Assembly: GCA_003133665.1 (NCBI GenBank)
Contig: PKYK01000072.1
Location: forward strand, 1 to 53,474
Origin: Acidimicrobiaceae bacterium
GTDB lineage: Bacteria > Actinomycetota > Acidimicrobiia > Acidimicrobiales > RAAP-2
DNA length: 53,474 nt
Reading direction: 5' to 3'
Shown here piece after piece: positions 17,969 to 24,912 of this stretch. Within the stretch, counting starts at the first letter, position 1, and the number at the start of each line of letters is the position of its first letter. A program made the translations under genes and the position numbers. The notes beneath the pieces are model-generated. The model made no database searches, was not told the DNA's origin, and was given only the letters and a program-made list of their open reading frames with translations.

Positions 17969-18628
17969 CTAGCTCGTCGCCGCCCGTCCTCTTCGATTCG
18001 GCAGCACCACCACGTGCTCGGTGCTGCGCACCGCCTCACCGCGTCCGGCGACGCGCACCGTGAGATAACGCGCGTCAAGTCGTGACGACATGGTCCACTG
18101 CGCCTGGGTGATGTCAAACGAGAGGTCGGCCGGCAACGGCCACGGGGCGCTCGGCTCGCAGAGAGCAATCAGCACGATGGCGCGTTCGCGCACGCGGTCC
18201 ATCAACCGGCGCGCCGTCGCGTGCGCGGCGCGTGACGGTGGGCGCACCACGAGCAGGTCCACCCCGTCAAGCAGATCGGCCGCCGACTCCGCCCACGCAC
18301 CGCGCGGCCGCGGCACGAAGAGCACCCGGCGCAGGTCAACCCCGAGGTCGGCGATCGCGACGACGCCGGGGTCATCGACCCCCACCACCGCGGCCCAGTG
18401 ACCCCGCGTGCTCGCCTCGGTCACGAGACTGAGCGCCAAACTCAATCCGCCCGAGCCCGGTGGAGCCTGCACCACGACCGTCGACCCCCGACGAAGACCG
18501 CCCCCCGGGACGAGAGCGTTCCAAGGGGCGCCGAGGGGCAGTCGGCGGCTGGTCGCGAGGGCGACGGGTCGCAAGGTGGCCGCCAGATCATCGGGCAGCG
18601 CAGGGCGTTTGGGTGAAAAAGCGAACAT
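17969..18628 (-). CDS. imuA: ImuA'-like RecA-fold mutasome accessory protein
   Basis: Small RecA/SulA-like protein (219 residues from the ATG at 18628) that accompanies ImuB and DnaE2. A central core with LRRGSTVVVQAPPGSGGLSL aligns with a Walker A position, but the Lys-Ser/Thr is missing, so ATP binding is doubtful. A later strand, DGVDLLVVRPPSRAAH, takes the Walker B place. The start codon lies inside the LexA palindrome and has no Shine-Dalgarno, so translation may be leaderless; GTG codons upstream in frame are alternatives. Identified by operon position and by the pattern of a shortened RecA-like core rather than by strong residues. Confidence 0.75.
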   Translation of the reverse strand: MFAFSPKRPALPDDLAATLRPVALATSRRLPLGAPWNALVPGGGLRRGSTVVVQAPPGSGGLSLALSLVTEASTRGHWAAVVGVDDPGVVAIADLGVDLRRVLFVPRPRGAWAESAADLLDGVDLLVVRPPSRAAHATARRLMDRVRERAIVLIALCEPSAPWPLPADLSFDITQAQWTMSSRLDARYLTVRVAGRGEAVRSTEHVVVLPNRRGRAATS

Positions 18629-18635
18629 ATGTTCG
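18622..18635. promoter_or_regulatory. LexA (SOS) box shared by imuA'-imuB-dnaE2 and the SRAP gene
   Basis: CGAACATATGTTCG is a perfect 14-base palindrome and fits the actinobacterial/Gram-positive SOS box CGAAC-N4-GTTCG exactly. It spans the imuA' start codon and lies 63 bases before the SRAP ATG. One bound LexA dimer could repress both directions. Confidence 0.88.
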
Positions 18636-18637
18636 TA

Positions 18638-18667
18638 AGAGTAGCCACTCACGGTCACACGCGCCAA
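18638..18667 (-). promoter_or_regulatory. Predicted imuA' promoter (TTGGCG-N18-TACTCT)
   Basis: On the minus strand a TTGGCG (18662-18667) and a TACTCT (18638-18643) are 18 bases apart. The -10 ends nine bases before the imuA' ATG, so the mRNA would have almost no leader, and the LexA box would cover the start site. An equally clear promoter for the SRAP gene was not seen. Confidence 0.4.
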
Positions 18668-18697
18668 TGCCTTATTGTCAAAGGGGAAGGGAGTCCC

Positions 18698-19405
18698 ATG
18701 TGTGGTCGCGTCGCCCTCTTTACGCCCCCCGCGCGCCTGGCCCGGTTGCTTGACGCCGCCCTCGCGGCTGGCGTCGACCCCGAGGGCCACCCCAGCTGGA
18801 ACATCGGTCCCCTGCGACGGCTCTTCGCCGTCATCGAGCGGGAAGGAACTCGCACGCTCGACCGCTACCGGTGGGGCCTCGTCCCGAGTTGGGCGAAGGA
18901 CCCGTCAATCGCCAACCGGCTCTTCAACGCGCGCGGCGAGACCGTCGCAGAGAAGCCCTCATTTCGCAGCGCCTTCGCGAAACGGCCGTGCGTGATCCCC
19001 GTCGACGGCTTCTACGAATGGGACCACCGCGCCGGTCGGCAAAAACAACCCCACTACTTCACCCGTATCGATGGGCAGCCGCTGCTCTTCGCGGGCCTCT
19101 ACGAATACTGGCGTGACCCCAGCGCCCCGAGCGATAGCGCGCCACTGCAGACCTGCACGGTCATCACGACGACACCCAACGACGACGTCGAGGAACTGCA
19201 CGATCGCATGCCCGTCGTACTCGAGCAGGCCGACGTGGAACAGTGGCTCAACGTCGAGCAGTACGGTCCCGACGAACGGGCTCTGTTGCTGCGACCCGCC
19301 GCGAAGGGCACCCTCACCCACTACGGCGTTGACAGCGCCGTGGGCTCGGTGCGCAATGACGGGCCTGAACTCATCGCACCGGTCGAGCCACAATCGCTGT
19401 TCTAG
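18698..19405 (+). CDS. SRAP domain abasic-site DNA-protein crosslinking protein (YedK/HMCES family)
   Basis: Protects abasic sites in single-stranded DNA by forming a thiazolidine crosslink through its N-terminal Cys. 235 residues. I placed the start at the ATG of MCGRVALFTP, because Cys2 must become the N-terminus after Met removal; the upstream readings would destroy this. It has an AAGGGGAAGGG ribosome site. Other family residues are visible: SWNIGP, RWGLVPSWAKD, FNARGETV, RPCVIPVDGFYEW (catalytic Glu) and DRMPVVLE (active His before it in the HDRMP motif). It diverges from imuA' across 69 bases that hold a perfect LexA box, so DNA-damage induction is likely. It is followed by an inverted repeat that may end its transcript. 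Confidence 0.95.
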   Translation: MCGRVALFTPPARLARLLDAALAAGVDPEGHPSWNIGPLRRLFAVIEREGTRTLDRYRWGLVPSWAKDPSIANRLFNARGETVAEKPSFRSAFAKRPCVIPVDGFYEWDHRAGRQKQPHYFTRIDGQPLLFAGLYEYWRDPSAPSDSAPLQTCTVITTTPNDDVEELHDRMPVVLEQADVEQWLNVEQYGPDERALLLRPAAKGTLTHYGVDSAVGSVRNDGPELIAPVEPQSLF

Positions 19406-19421
19406 GGGCGGGAAAACCGAA

Positions 19422-19467
19422 AACCCCGAGTGACCAGTGAGTCGAAACTCGCCAGCCCCTCGGGGTT
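19422..19467. terminator. Inverted repeat after the SRAP gene, possible terminator
   Basis: AACCCCGAG (19422-19430) and CTCGGGGTT (19459-19467) are exact complements around a 28-base loop that itself contains GAGT-CGAA-ACTC. It begins 17 bases after the SRAP stop codon. There is no T run, so it is not a classical intrinsic terminator; a processed 3' end or protein site is also possible. Confidence 0.4.
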
Positions 19468-20056
19468 CCCGAAGGCGCATCATCCGTTGACCCGTGTCGG
19501 ACAGGCCAGCGTGTGACGGCTGGTACTTCACGTCATTCGTCGTACGAACCGCGGACCGAACTCCGCTGCCCGGTGAGAAACTCCGTCCCTCTTTCGAGGT
19601 CCCTCGCTCCTCCGCCGACCTCCCCTTGCGGTTTGGTCGATCGTCGACAGGTACTACGTGAACTACATCCGTTACTGTGCCAGAACCCAGATGGTCCGAA
19701 CCGGGGAAATGGTGAAATCAGGAACTTTTACCCAGCGGCGATGCCCTTTATCCACCGGTTTCCATTCTCCAGGGAGGAATATCAACTAGATAGCCGCATC
19801 TTTCCCACAGCTCGGACCATCGAGAAGTGTCAGTGGAGGTGGAATCGTGGTCTGCTGGTCTTCGTGGTGGAGGTAATGCGACAATGTTCGAACCCCTCGA
19901 TCCGACCATCATCCGATGGCAACCCTCGAGATGGCTGCCTCCGTCGCCAAGATCGCGATTCGAGCCGGAGTAGTAGACAGTAAGTGTCTTGCGGCCGAGC
20001 GCCCCGAACCGTCAGGTGGAGCAATCTCTCGATACCCCGTAGGGCATTAACCATAT
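19468..20056. other. Intergenic, no supported gene
   Basis: About 590 bases without a convincing coding frame: the open frames here have mixed composition and no recognisable motif. It contains two short GTGGAGGT-type motifs (19833, 19867). The second begins a 35-base stretch that recurs, at 29 of 35 positions, at 22711-22745. Confidence 0.6.
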
Positions 20057-20067
20057 GGAGGTGCATG

Positions 20068-20361
20068 ATGCAATTGCCCGTGGATGTCGCTGGGGGTCAC
20101 CGAAAGCCTCCGGGTCGCGTAGAGGGTCAAGTGCGCGGTGTCGAAGAGACGCCGGCCGAGGGTGGCGAATGTCGGAGCATCGCACCGCAACTCAGTGCCG
20201 CTACGAAAGCGTTGGAAATGGCCGGATTCGAATTGGTGGCCTCGGGATTGACTTTCGGCATGGAGCATCCACGAGAAGCCGCTGCCGACGGATACGCGAT
20301 CGATGAAGTCCAGCGGATGGTCATGAAGTCGACGGGAGGACCTCGATATGAAGGCAATTGA
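20068..20361 (+). CDS. CsoR/DUF156-family regulator, apparently degenerate
   Basis: 97 residues from the ATG at 20068, which lies six bases behind GGAGG; an ATG at 20065 is the alternative. GRVEGQVRGVE and ECRSIAPQLSAATKALEMAGFELV match the CsoR/RcnR fold of small all-helical metal- or thiol-sensing repressors, and the DEVQRM tail fits the subgroup next to DUF302 genes. Only the first ligand Cys (ECRSI) is kept. The His and Cys expected on helix 2 fall on Gly residues (SGLTFGMEH), and helix 1 contains an unusual Pro-Pro before GRVEG and a Pro at EETPAEG. It may be a decaying or specialised regulator. It overlaps the DUF302 gene by 14 bases. Confidence 0.65.
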   Translation: MQLPVDVAGGHRKPPGRVEGQVRGVEETPAEGGECRSIAPQLSAATKALEMAGFELVASGLTFGMEHPREAAADGYAIDEVQRMVMKSTGGPRYEGN

Positions 20362-20728
20362 AACCACAATCGCTGTTCCATTGGCCGAAGCTGAGGCGAC
20401 CATTCGTGCGGCGCTCAAGGAGCAGGGATTCGGTGTGCTTTCCGAGATCGACGTCGCGACCATATTCAAGGAGAAACTCGGAGTTGACCGACCCTCACTG
20501 AAGATCCTGGGAGCGTGCAACCCGAACTTTGCCTATCGCGCACTGATGATTGATCCGACTGTCAGTCTGATGCTTCCGTGCAATGTGGTGCTCGAGACGG
20601 TCGCCGGCGGCACCCACATTGCGATCGCGGACCCTCGCGAACTGATGCCCGGTGAAGAGTTTGCGGACCTTGCTAGCGAGGCCGCACGACAGCTCACCGC
20701 GGCGATCGCCGCTGTCGAGTCGATGTGA
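20348..20728 (+). CDS. DUF302 domain protein
   Basis: 126-residue single-domain protein. The pattern ETTIAVPLAEAEATIRAALKEQGFGVLSEIDVATIFKE-like N-terminus, then ILGACNPNFAYRAL and SLMLPCNVVLE, is characteristic of DUF302, whose members form dimeric alpha/beta proteins of unknown biochemical function, often beside CsoR-type regulators or redox and metal genes. Two Cys residues, in GACNP and LPCNV, are the conserved pair. Start ATG with GGAGG upstream. Translated in an overlap with the CsoR-like gene, so the two form a two-gene unit. A GACTGA-N6-TCAGTC hairpin follows at 20743-20760. Confidence 0.82.
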   Translation: MKAIETTIAVPLAEAEATIRAALKEQGFGVLSEIDVATIFKEKLGVDRPSLKILGACNPNFAYRALMIDPTVSLMLPCNVVLETVAGGTHIAIADPRELMPGEEFADLASEAARQLTAAIAAVESM

Positions 20729-21335
20729 CCATCCCGTCGCATGACTGAGAAGAATCAGTCCGGCAATTGTTAGTCGGACATCAGACCACTGGGCGCCGGT
20801 GTTACTGAGGCTCTCGAAGCGCCGATGACGTTGGCAAGGGCGCACGACCGTTAGGCATGATGCTCAACGGACTCCCGCGGAAATGCCATGGGGCATCGGG
20901 ACAGTTCTCCAGATCGAGTCGATTCGCTATGTTGACCCCGCGCCGCCGAACGACTCGCTCGCCGGTACGTTCCGACAGCAACGGTCTGAATCGCCGCACG
21001 TGCCGACGCGAAGCTCCTAATCGATGGTGCACTCGCATCCAGCGCCGCCCATTTCCGCGATTTGATTCCATGGATGGTGGTGCTCCACCGCAAGATCGTC
21101 CGAGCCACTGGTCATGACTCTGAATCCGAGGGTCCGGGTGTTGGCATCGTCTGGACTTGCCAACCATCTGCCCGGCACTTTCCGAAGGGAATCGTACGAC
21201 AGCGACTGACTTCTCAACCGACCCTTTCCGGCGCGTGCGGGCCGAAGACGGACGGTTGGATTCACCGAGAACGGGAGCTGGAAGTCAATAATGCCGCCAT
21301 GGCGTTGACCGACTGTGGGGCGCCAGCCGGACCTG
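20729..21335. other. Intergenic, no supported gene
   Basis: About 600 bases between the converging DUF302 and lipoprotein genes. It holds one short hairpin near the left end; I see no coding frame with recognisable motifs. A minus-strand open frame ending at 21017 has a moderately protein-like C-terminus but cannot be assigned and may be a relic. Confidence 0.55.
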
Positions 21336-22022
21336 TCAGTGGGACGTCGTGAACATGAAGTTCGGTCCCAGGTCGTAGTTGATGGCGTGCAGACCATTGG
21401 CGCTCACGGTGAAGAACCAGTTGGGCTCCACCATCGCGCTGGTCATCGTGAGGCCGCCCGGACCGTAGCCCGCCATGGCCAAATAGTTGATGGCGGGATT
21501 CACATCCGAGGCGACCAGTGTGGGTGACGCCACGTAGTAGTTCGAGAGCGAAACCCAGGCGACGGCATAGGTGTCGGCCTTGTTCAGGGTGATGGGACTC
21601 GGGAGCGTGGCGTACCGGTAGACACCGGTCGGCGGGTCGGAGGCGCTCACGTTGACACTGCCCAAGAGTGTGTGCGAGCTGATGTCGTACAACGCGACGG
21701 GCACCGTGGCGAAGGTCTCGGACCCGTTGGACAGGGTGGAGAGGTTTGAATCATACGCACCAAGCTTCGTGATCGAAATTGACCTGCTGGCTGTGAATTC
21801 GAACCCTTCGAGGTAGCTGCCCTGGGTGTAGTTGAACCCGCCACTACTGGAGACCGGGACAGCAAGGGCGACATTGCTGGTCGTGGAGGCCCTAGAGGTT
21901 GTCGTCGAGACACTCCGGGTCGTCGGCACCGCTGATTGGCCGCCACCGCAGCCCGCGGCGAGAAGTGCGAAGACGAGAGCAACCGTCACCACACCAGAAT
22001 CGACCAACAGACGCCTCTTCAT
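21336..22022 (-). CDS. Secreted lipoprotein with a beta-sandwich-like domain
   Basis: 228 residues. A lysine/arginine N-terminus, a hydrophobic core and the lipobox LLAAGC (Cys near residue 25) mark a lipoprotein signal peptide. A Ser/Thr-rich linker of about 35 residues follows. The rest resembles the carbohydrate-binding-like beta sandwich found in many secreted bacterial proteins: GFEFTASRSISITKLGAYD, then VALYDISSHTLLGSVNV and RYATLPSPITLNKADTYAV. It probably lies outside the membrane and binds a surface or polymer ligand; no catalytic motif is visible. It stands alone, with non-coding DNA on both sides, in a gene-poor island. Function unknown. Confidence 0.72.
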   Translation of the reverse strand: MKRRLLVDSGVVTVALVFALLAAGCGGGQSAVPTTRSVSTTTSRASTTSNVALAVPVSSSGGFNYTQGSYLEGFEFTASRSISITKLGAYDSNLSTLSNGSETFATVPVALYDISSHTLLGSVNVSASDPPTGVYRYATLPSPITLNKADTYAVAWVSLSNYYVASPTLVASDVNPAINYLAMAGYGPGGLTMTSAMVEPNWFFTVSANGLHAINYDLGPNFMFTTSH

Positions 22023-22599
22023 ATCGATCTCCTCGCACTGGGATGCCCAAACGGAGACGCAGGCCGGTCCAGAGGGTCGTGCTCGCGGTTCCCTGCATCA
22101 AAACGTAACGGTCCCCCGCGAGACGGCATAGAGCCAAAGGTCCTTTGGACCCCGACTCGCCGCTGACGTGTGGTGTCGAGAACCTCGTTCGTGCCCGCTG
22201 ATTTGGACTTCCTCTCGAAGGCGACACTCAGCACGCCGAAACGGGCTTGACCGCTGTCTTGCACTTCTGCCGGTTGTACGGCCCGTCCGCGCAAGTCCCC
22301 CGCTTGGTCTTGGATCCAGGTTGCGGTGGCACGCGAATTGGCACACCGTCGCGCGTCGCCGCGCTGCACGCCGGGCAGAGGCCTTGCTCTCGGCAATTTC
22401 CCACGCTTGGGAGTTCCTCGAAGCGAAGACCCGCGCCCAGGACACCGCAGCCTGCGCGATCGTCTGGGCCACGAGTTCGAGAGCCTCGTCGTCCAGGGGT
22501 TGGTCACGCCCCGCGACGAGATCGTCAAGCTTGCGTTGTCAGGCAACTAATCATCCGCGGAGCAATGCGCGTCCCTTCCAACAATCGTCCGGAGAGTCA

Positions 22600-22642
22600 C
22601 GATGCTCGTTGGCAGTATTCAAGGTGCGAACAACGAGCATCG
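22600..22642. repeat. Perfect 12-base inverted repeat
   Basis: CGATGCTCGTTG at 22600-22611 and CAACGAGCATCG at 22631-22642 are exact complements separated by 19 bases. It is too far from neighbouring genes to be an obvious terminator. It could be a terminal repeat or a recombination site. Confidence 0.7.
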
Positions 22643-22710
22643 GTTCCGCTCGCGACCGGAGGCGAGACGCCACACTCAGATGGGGCGAATCTGAAAAAGT
22701 GACAACTCTC

Positions 22711-22745
22711 GGTGGAGGTAACGAGACTGTGTTTGAACCCCTCTA
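22711..22745. repeat. 35-base direct repeat, second copy (first copy 19866-19900)
   Basis: The two 35-base copies share 29 positions, begin GGTGGAGGTAA and end near GAACCCCTC. The preceding CTC plus GGTGGAGGT (12 bases) of this copy is also found at the 3' end of the tRNA-Ala gene. All three copies have the same orientation. Confidence 0.55.
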
Positions 22746-22888
22746 CTCGTGGGCCGTTCGCCGGAATGCTTGACCTTCAAAGGGTCTGAGAGTCTTGGTG
22801 GGTGAGCCGCCGCCGCACGTCCAGATCATCTTTGACCAGAGTTGCGCAACGGGAACTACGCCACTGCGTTGGGTGCTTCCATAAGGAC

Positions 22889-22902
22889 GGAGTTCGAACT
22901 CC
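22889..22902. promoter_or_regulatory. 14-base palindrome upstream of the LLM oxidoreductase gene
   Basis: GGAGTTCGAACTCC is a perfect palindrome 82 bases before the start codon of the next gene. It has the size of a dimeric repressor operator. Its core GTTCGAAC is the reverse arrangement of the LexA half sites, so it is not an SOS box. Confidence 0.35.
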
Positions 22903-22983
22903 CGCGCTCGGACGAAATCGTCGGAAGGCACTGTCACCAAACGGCCCTTGGAGTCGATCAACGCGACGTGAGAGGATTGGCAC

Positions 22984-23922
22984 ATGGAACTTCGGTTATT
23001 CAGCGAACCACAGCAGGGCGCCACGTACGACGATATTCTCGCTTTGGCGCTTGCGGCAGAGGAGGGAGGCTTCGGCGCCTTCTTTCGTTCGGATCATTAT
23101 CTCAAAATGGGCACAGTGACCGGTTTACCTGGGCCGACTGACGCGTGGATCACCCTCGCAGGATTGGCGCGGGATACCAGTCGGATTCGCCTCGGCACTC
23201 TGTTGACCGCCGCGACCTTCCGCCATCCCGGTCCGCTCGCGATTACCGTCGCCGAAGTGGACGCGATGAGTGGCGGGCGCGTGGAACTTGGCCTCGGAGC
23301 GGGCTGGTACGAACAAGAGCACTCTGCTTACGGCATTCCCTTCCCCCCACTTGGAGAGCGGTTCGAGAAGTTGGAAGAGCAGTTGGCCATCATCACGGGC
23401 CTGTGGGCCACGGACGTCGGCGCCACCTTTGACTTCCCGGGCAAGCACTACTCGCTGTCAAACTGCCCGGCGCTTCCCAAGCCCGTCCAGACGCCGCGAC
23501 CCCCCATCATTGTCGGCGGCCACGGCCGCAAAGTCACGCCGCGCCTCGCCGCCGCGTTCGCGGATGAGTTCAACGTTCCGTTCGCTCCGTATGAGGTCTG
23601 CCGGTCTCAATACGGACTCGTCGATGAGGCGTGTCAGGCGGTTGACCGGGACCCCGAATCCATCATCCACTCGGCCGCACTCGTTGTCTGTTGCGGCCAA
23701 GATGAGGCCGAGGTTGCGCGGCGTGCGTCCAACATCGGGCGCGATGTCACCGAGTTGTCGGAACACGGTCTGGCTGGCACGCCCGCACAAGTGGTGGACA
23801 AGATCCTCCACTTCGGCGAACTCGGAGTCTCGCGGCTGTATCTTCAAGTCCTCGACATGAAGGATCTGGATCACGTCCGCCTGATCGCAGCAGAGGTCTT
23901 GCCCGTGGTTGGAGTCCACTGA
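22984..23922 (+). CDS. LLM-class (luciferase-like, F420-type) flavin/deazaflavin-dependent oxidoreductase
   Basis: TIM-barrel oxidoreductase of 312 residues. Family features: MELRLFSEPQ start strand, FFRSDHYLKM, RIRLGTLLTAATFRHPGPLA, AITVAEVDAMSGGRVELGLGAGWYEQEH and PPIIVGGHGRK. The GAGW and DAMSGGR motifs are typical of F420-dependent members, so reduced deazaflavin is the likely cofactor. Such enzymes reduce or oxidise diverse substrates, and the substrate is not predictable here. The gene stands alone between non-coding DNA and the tRNA-Ala gene, and a weak GAGG lies upstream. It ends 57 bases from the tRNA 3' end, so it may belong to the accessory stretch. Confidence 0.88.
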   Translation: MELRLFSEPQQGATYDDILALALAAEEGGFGAFFRSDHYLKMGTVTGLPGPTDAWITLAGLARDTSRIRLGTLLTAATFRHPGPLAITVAEVDAMSGGRVELGLGAGWYEQEHSAYGIPFPPLGERFEKLEEQLAIITGLWATDVGATFDFPGKHYSLSNCPALPKPVQTPRPPIIVGGHGRKVTPRLAAAFADEFNVPFAPYEVCRSQYGLVDEACQAVDRDPESIIHSAALVVCCGQDEAEVARRASNIGRDVTELSEHGLAGTPAQVVDKILHFGELGVSRLYLQVLDMKDLDHVRLIAAEVLPVVGVH

Positions 23923-23979
23923 CCGCTGCGCCACTGGAAGTGCGCACGCAATTAGGAACGTTGTGAAATCGGCACTCGG

Positions 23980-24052
23980 TGGAGGTGATGGGATTCGAAC
24001 CCACTGCCTCTACATTGCGAACGTAGCGCTCTACCAATTGAGCTACACCCCC
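23980..24052 (-). tRNA. tRNA-Ala (anticodon CGC)
   Basis: The minus strand folds as a complete cloverleaf of 73 bases. The acceptor GGGGGTG pairs with CACCTCC, including the G3:U70 wobble that is the alanine identity element. D arm GCTC...GAGC, anticodon stem CTACG/TGTAG with loop TTCGCAA (anticodon CGC), and T arm GTGGG-TTCGAAT-CCCAT region are present. The discriminator is A, and CCA is not encoded. It lies 15 bases behind the SepX-like gene on the same strand, so it may be cotranscribed. Confidence 0.95.
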
Positions 24053-24067
24053 GAAGGAGTCTCCACT

Positions 24068-24838
24068 TTAGCCCAAGGCGTAACGGGAGGGCGATTCGCG
24101 GCGCCACTCGACGGTGGACTCCGGATCGTAAAACTCCGACTCCTCGGCCGTGTCGTACTCTTCGACGCCGTTGCGGTACAAGGGCTCGACGGTGGCCAAC
24201 TGACGATCGCGCGGAAGGCGAATCCCGAGTGAAGACTCGTACAGGTATCCCTGGCTGACTGCGTAGAGGGCGAGAGCGACGTAGAGCGCGAAGGCAATCC
24301 ACGTGACGATCGCCACGTCCACCACCAACGAGTAGCCGGTGACGAATCCGAGCACGGTGGTAGTGGCGACGGTGAGCACCAGGCGCGTCAAGATCATCCG
24401 GCGCTGCGCCTTCATGGAATGTCGGTGGACCGGAGGCTCGTAGTACGTCTCGGCTACTCGTGAGCTCGGCACTGATGAGTAGGCGGCGGCGTAGCGGTTC
24501 GCCGGCATGCTGCGCGGCGACGCCTCGTTCTGGTGGTCGTAGTCATAGTCCTGGCGCCACTCGTCCCACGTGCCACGCGATTCGAGTGATCGGTACGTGT
24601 CGTCCGCGTGGACAACGGTCAAGCGGGGGCGGCGACGTGAGTCGTGGTCGCGCAACTCCACTTGATCTGGCTGGTCCAGTCGATGCGCGGGCGCAATGGC
24701 GTATTCCTGACGGCTGAGCACTTCGTGTTCGGCGTGAAAAGACTCTATGGATTTTTCGGTTCCATTGTCACGAAACCGTCGCACCGCTATGGGCGCCAAG
24801 AGCGCGACCCAGAAGAGCGCGAGAATTATTAGAAGCAT
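24068..24838 (-). CDS. SepX/GlpR-like actinobacterial division membrane protein
   Basis: 256 residues. The first 20 residues form a membrane segment (MLLIILALFWVALLAPIAVR), followed by RRFRDNGTEKSIESFHAEHEVLS. A long polar, low-complexity linker (about 40-140) follows. Two further membrane segments lie near 150-200 (RLVLTVATTTVLGFVTGYSL, then IVTWIAFALYVALALYAV), and the C-terminus is acidic. This layout, and the pattern at the first junction, match actinobacterial SepX/GlpR, a membrane partner of the gephyrin-like Glp protein at the division site (family knowledge). Sequence identity appears low, so the call rests on architecture. It has an AGGAG site and is followed by the tRNA-Ala gene. 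Confidence 0.55.
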   Translation of the reverse strand: MLLIILALFWVALLAPIAVRRFRDNGTEKSIESFHAEHEVLSRQEYAIAPAHRLDQPDQVELRDHDSRRRPRLTVVHADDTYRSLESRGTWDEWRQDYDYDHQNEASPRSMPANRYAAAYSSVPSSRVAETYYEPPVHRHSMKAQRRMILTRLVLTVATTTVLGFVTGYSLVVDVAIVTWIAFALYVALALYAVSQGYLYESSLGIRLPRDRQLATVEPLYRNGVEEYDTAEESEFYDPESTVEWRRESPSRYALG

Positions 24839-24912
24839 CCGGACTACTCCTGAAAGAATCCCTTAGGCATTGCCGATAAATGTACCGGCCCATGGGTGAC
24901 TTTTGGTGGATA

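Larger units (their letters stand above)
22023..22983. other. Intergenic with inverted repeats and a possible gene relic
   Basis: About 960 bases without a confident gene. Near 22340-22550 (+) a protein-like stretch (ALLSAISHAWEFLEAKTRAQD) runs in one frame and seems to continue in another (LVVQGLVTPRDEIVKLALSGN, stop near 22550). This would fit a frameshifted remnant, but I cannot name a family. The same region holds a perfect 12-base inverted repeat (22600-22642), a tRNA-end-like repeat (22711-22745) and a 14-base palindrome (22889-22902). Confidence 0.5.

Noticed and set aside
19513..19983. A 156-residue plus-strand open frame after the SRAP gene
   Set aside because: No motif, mixed composition and no ribosome site; treated as non-coding.
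22019..22546. A 175-residue minus-strand open frame upstream of the lipoprotein gene
   Set aside because: Arg/Ser/Pro-rich, no motif, and it covers the lipoprotein promoter.
22711..22785. A second tRNA gene
   Set aside because: It only resembles a tRNA 3' end; acceptor and T arms cannot form with normal spacing and no anticodon arm is present.
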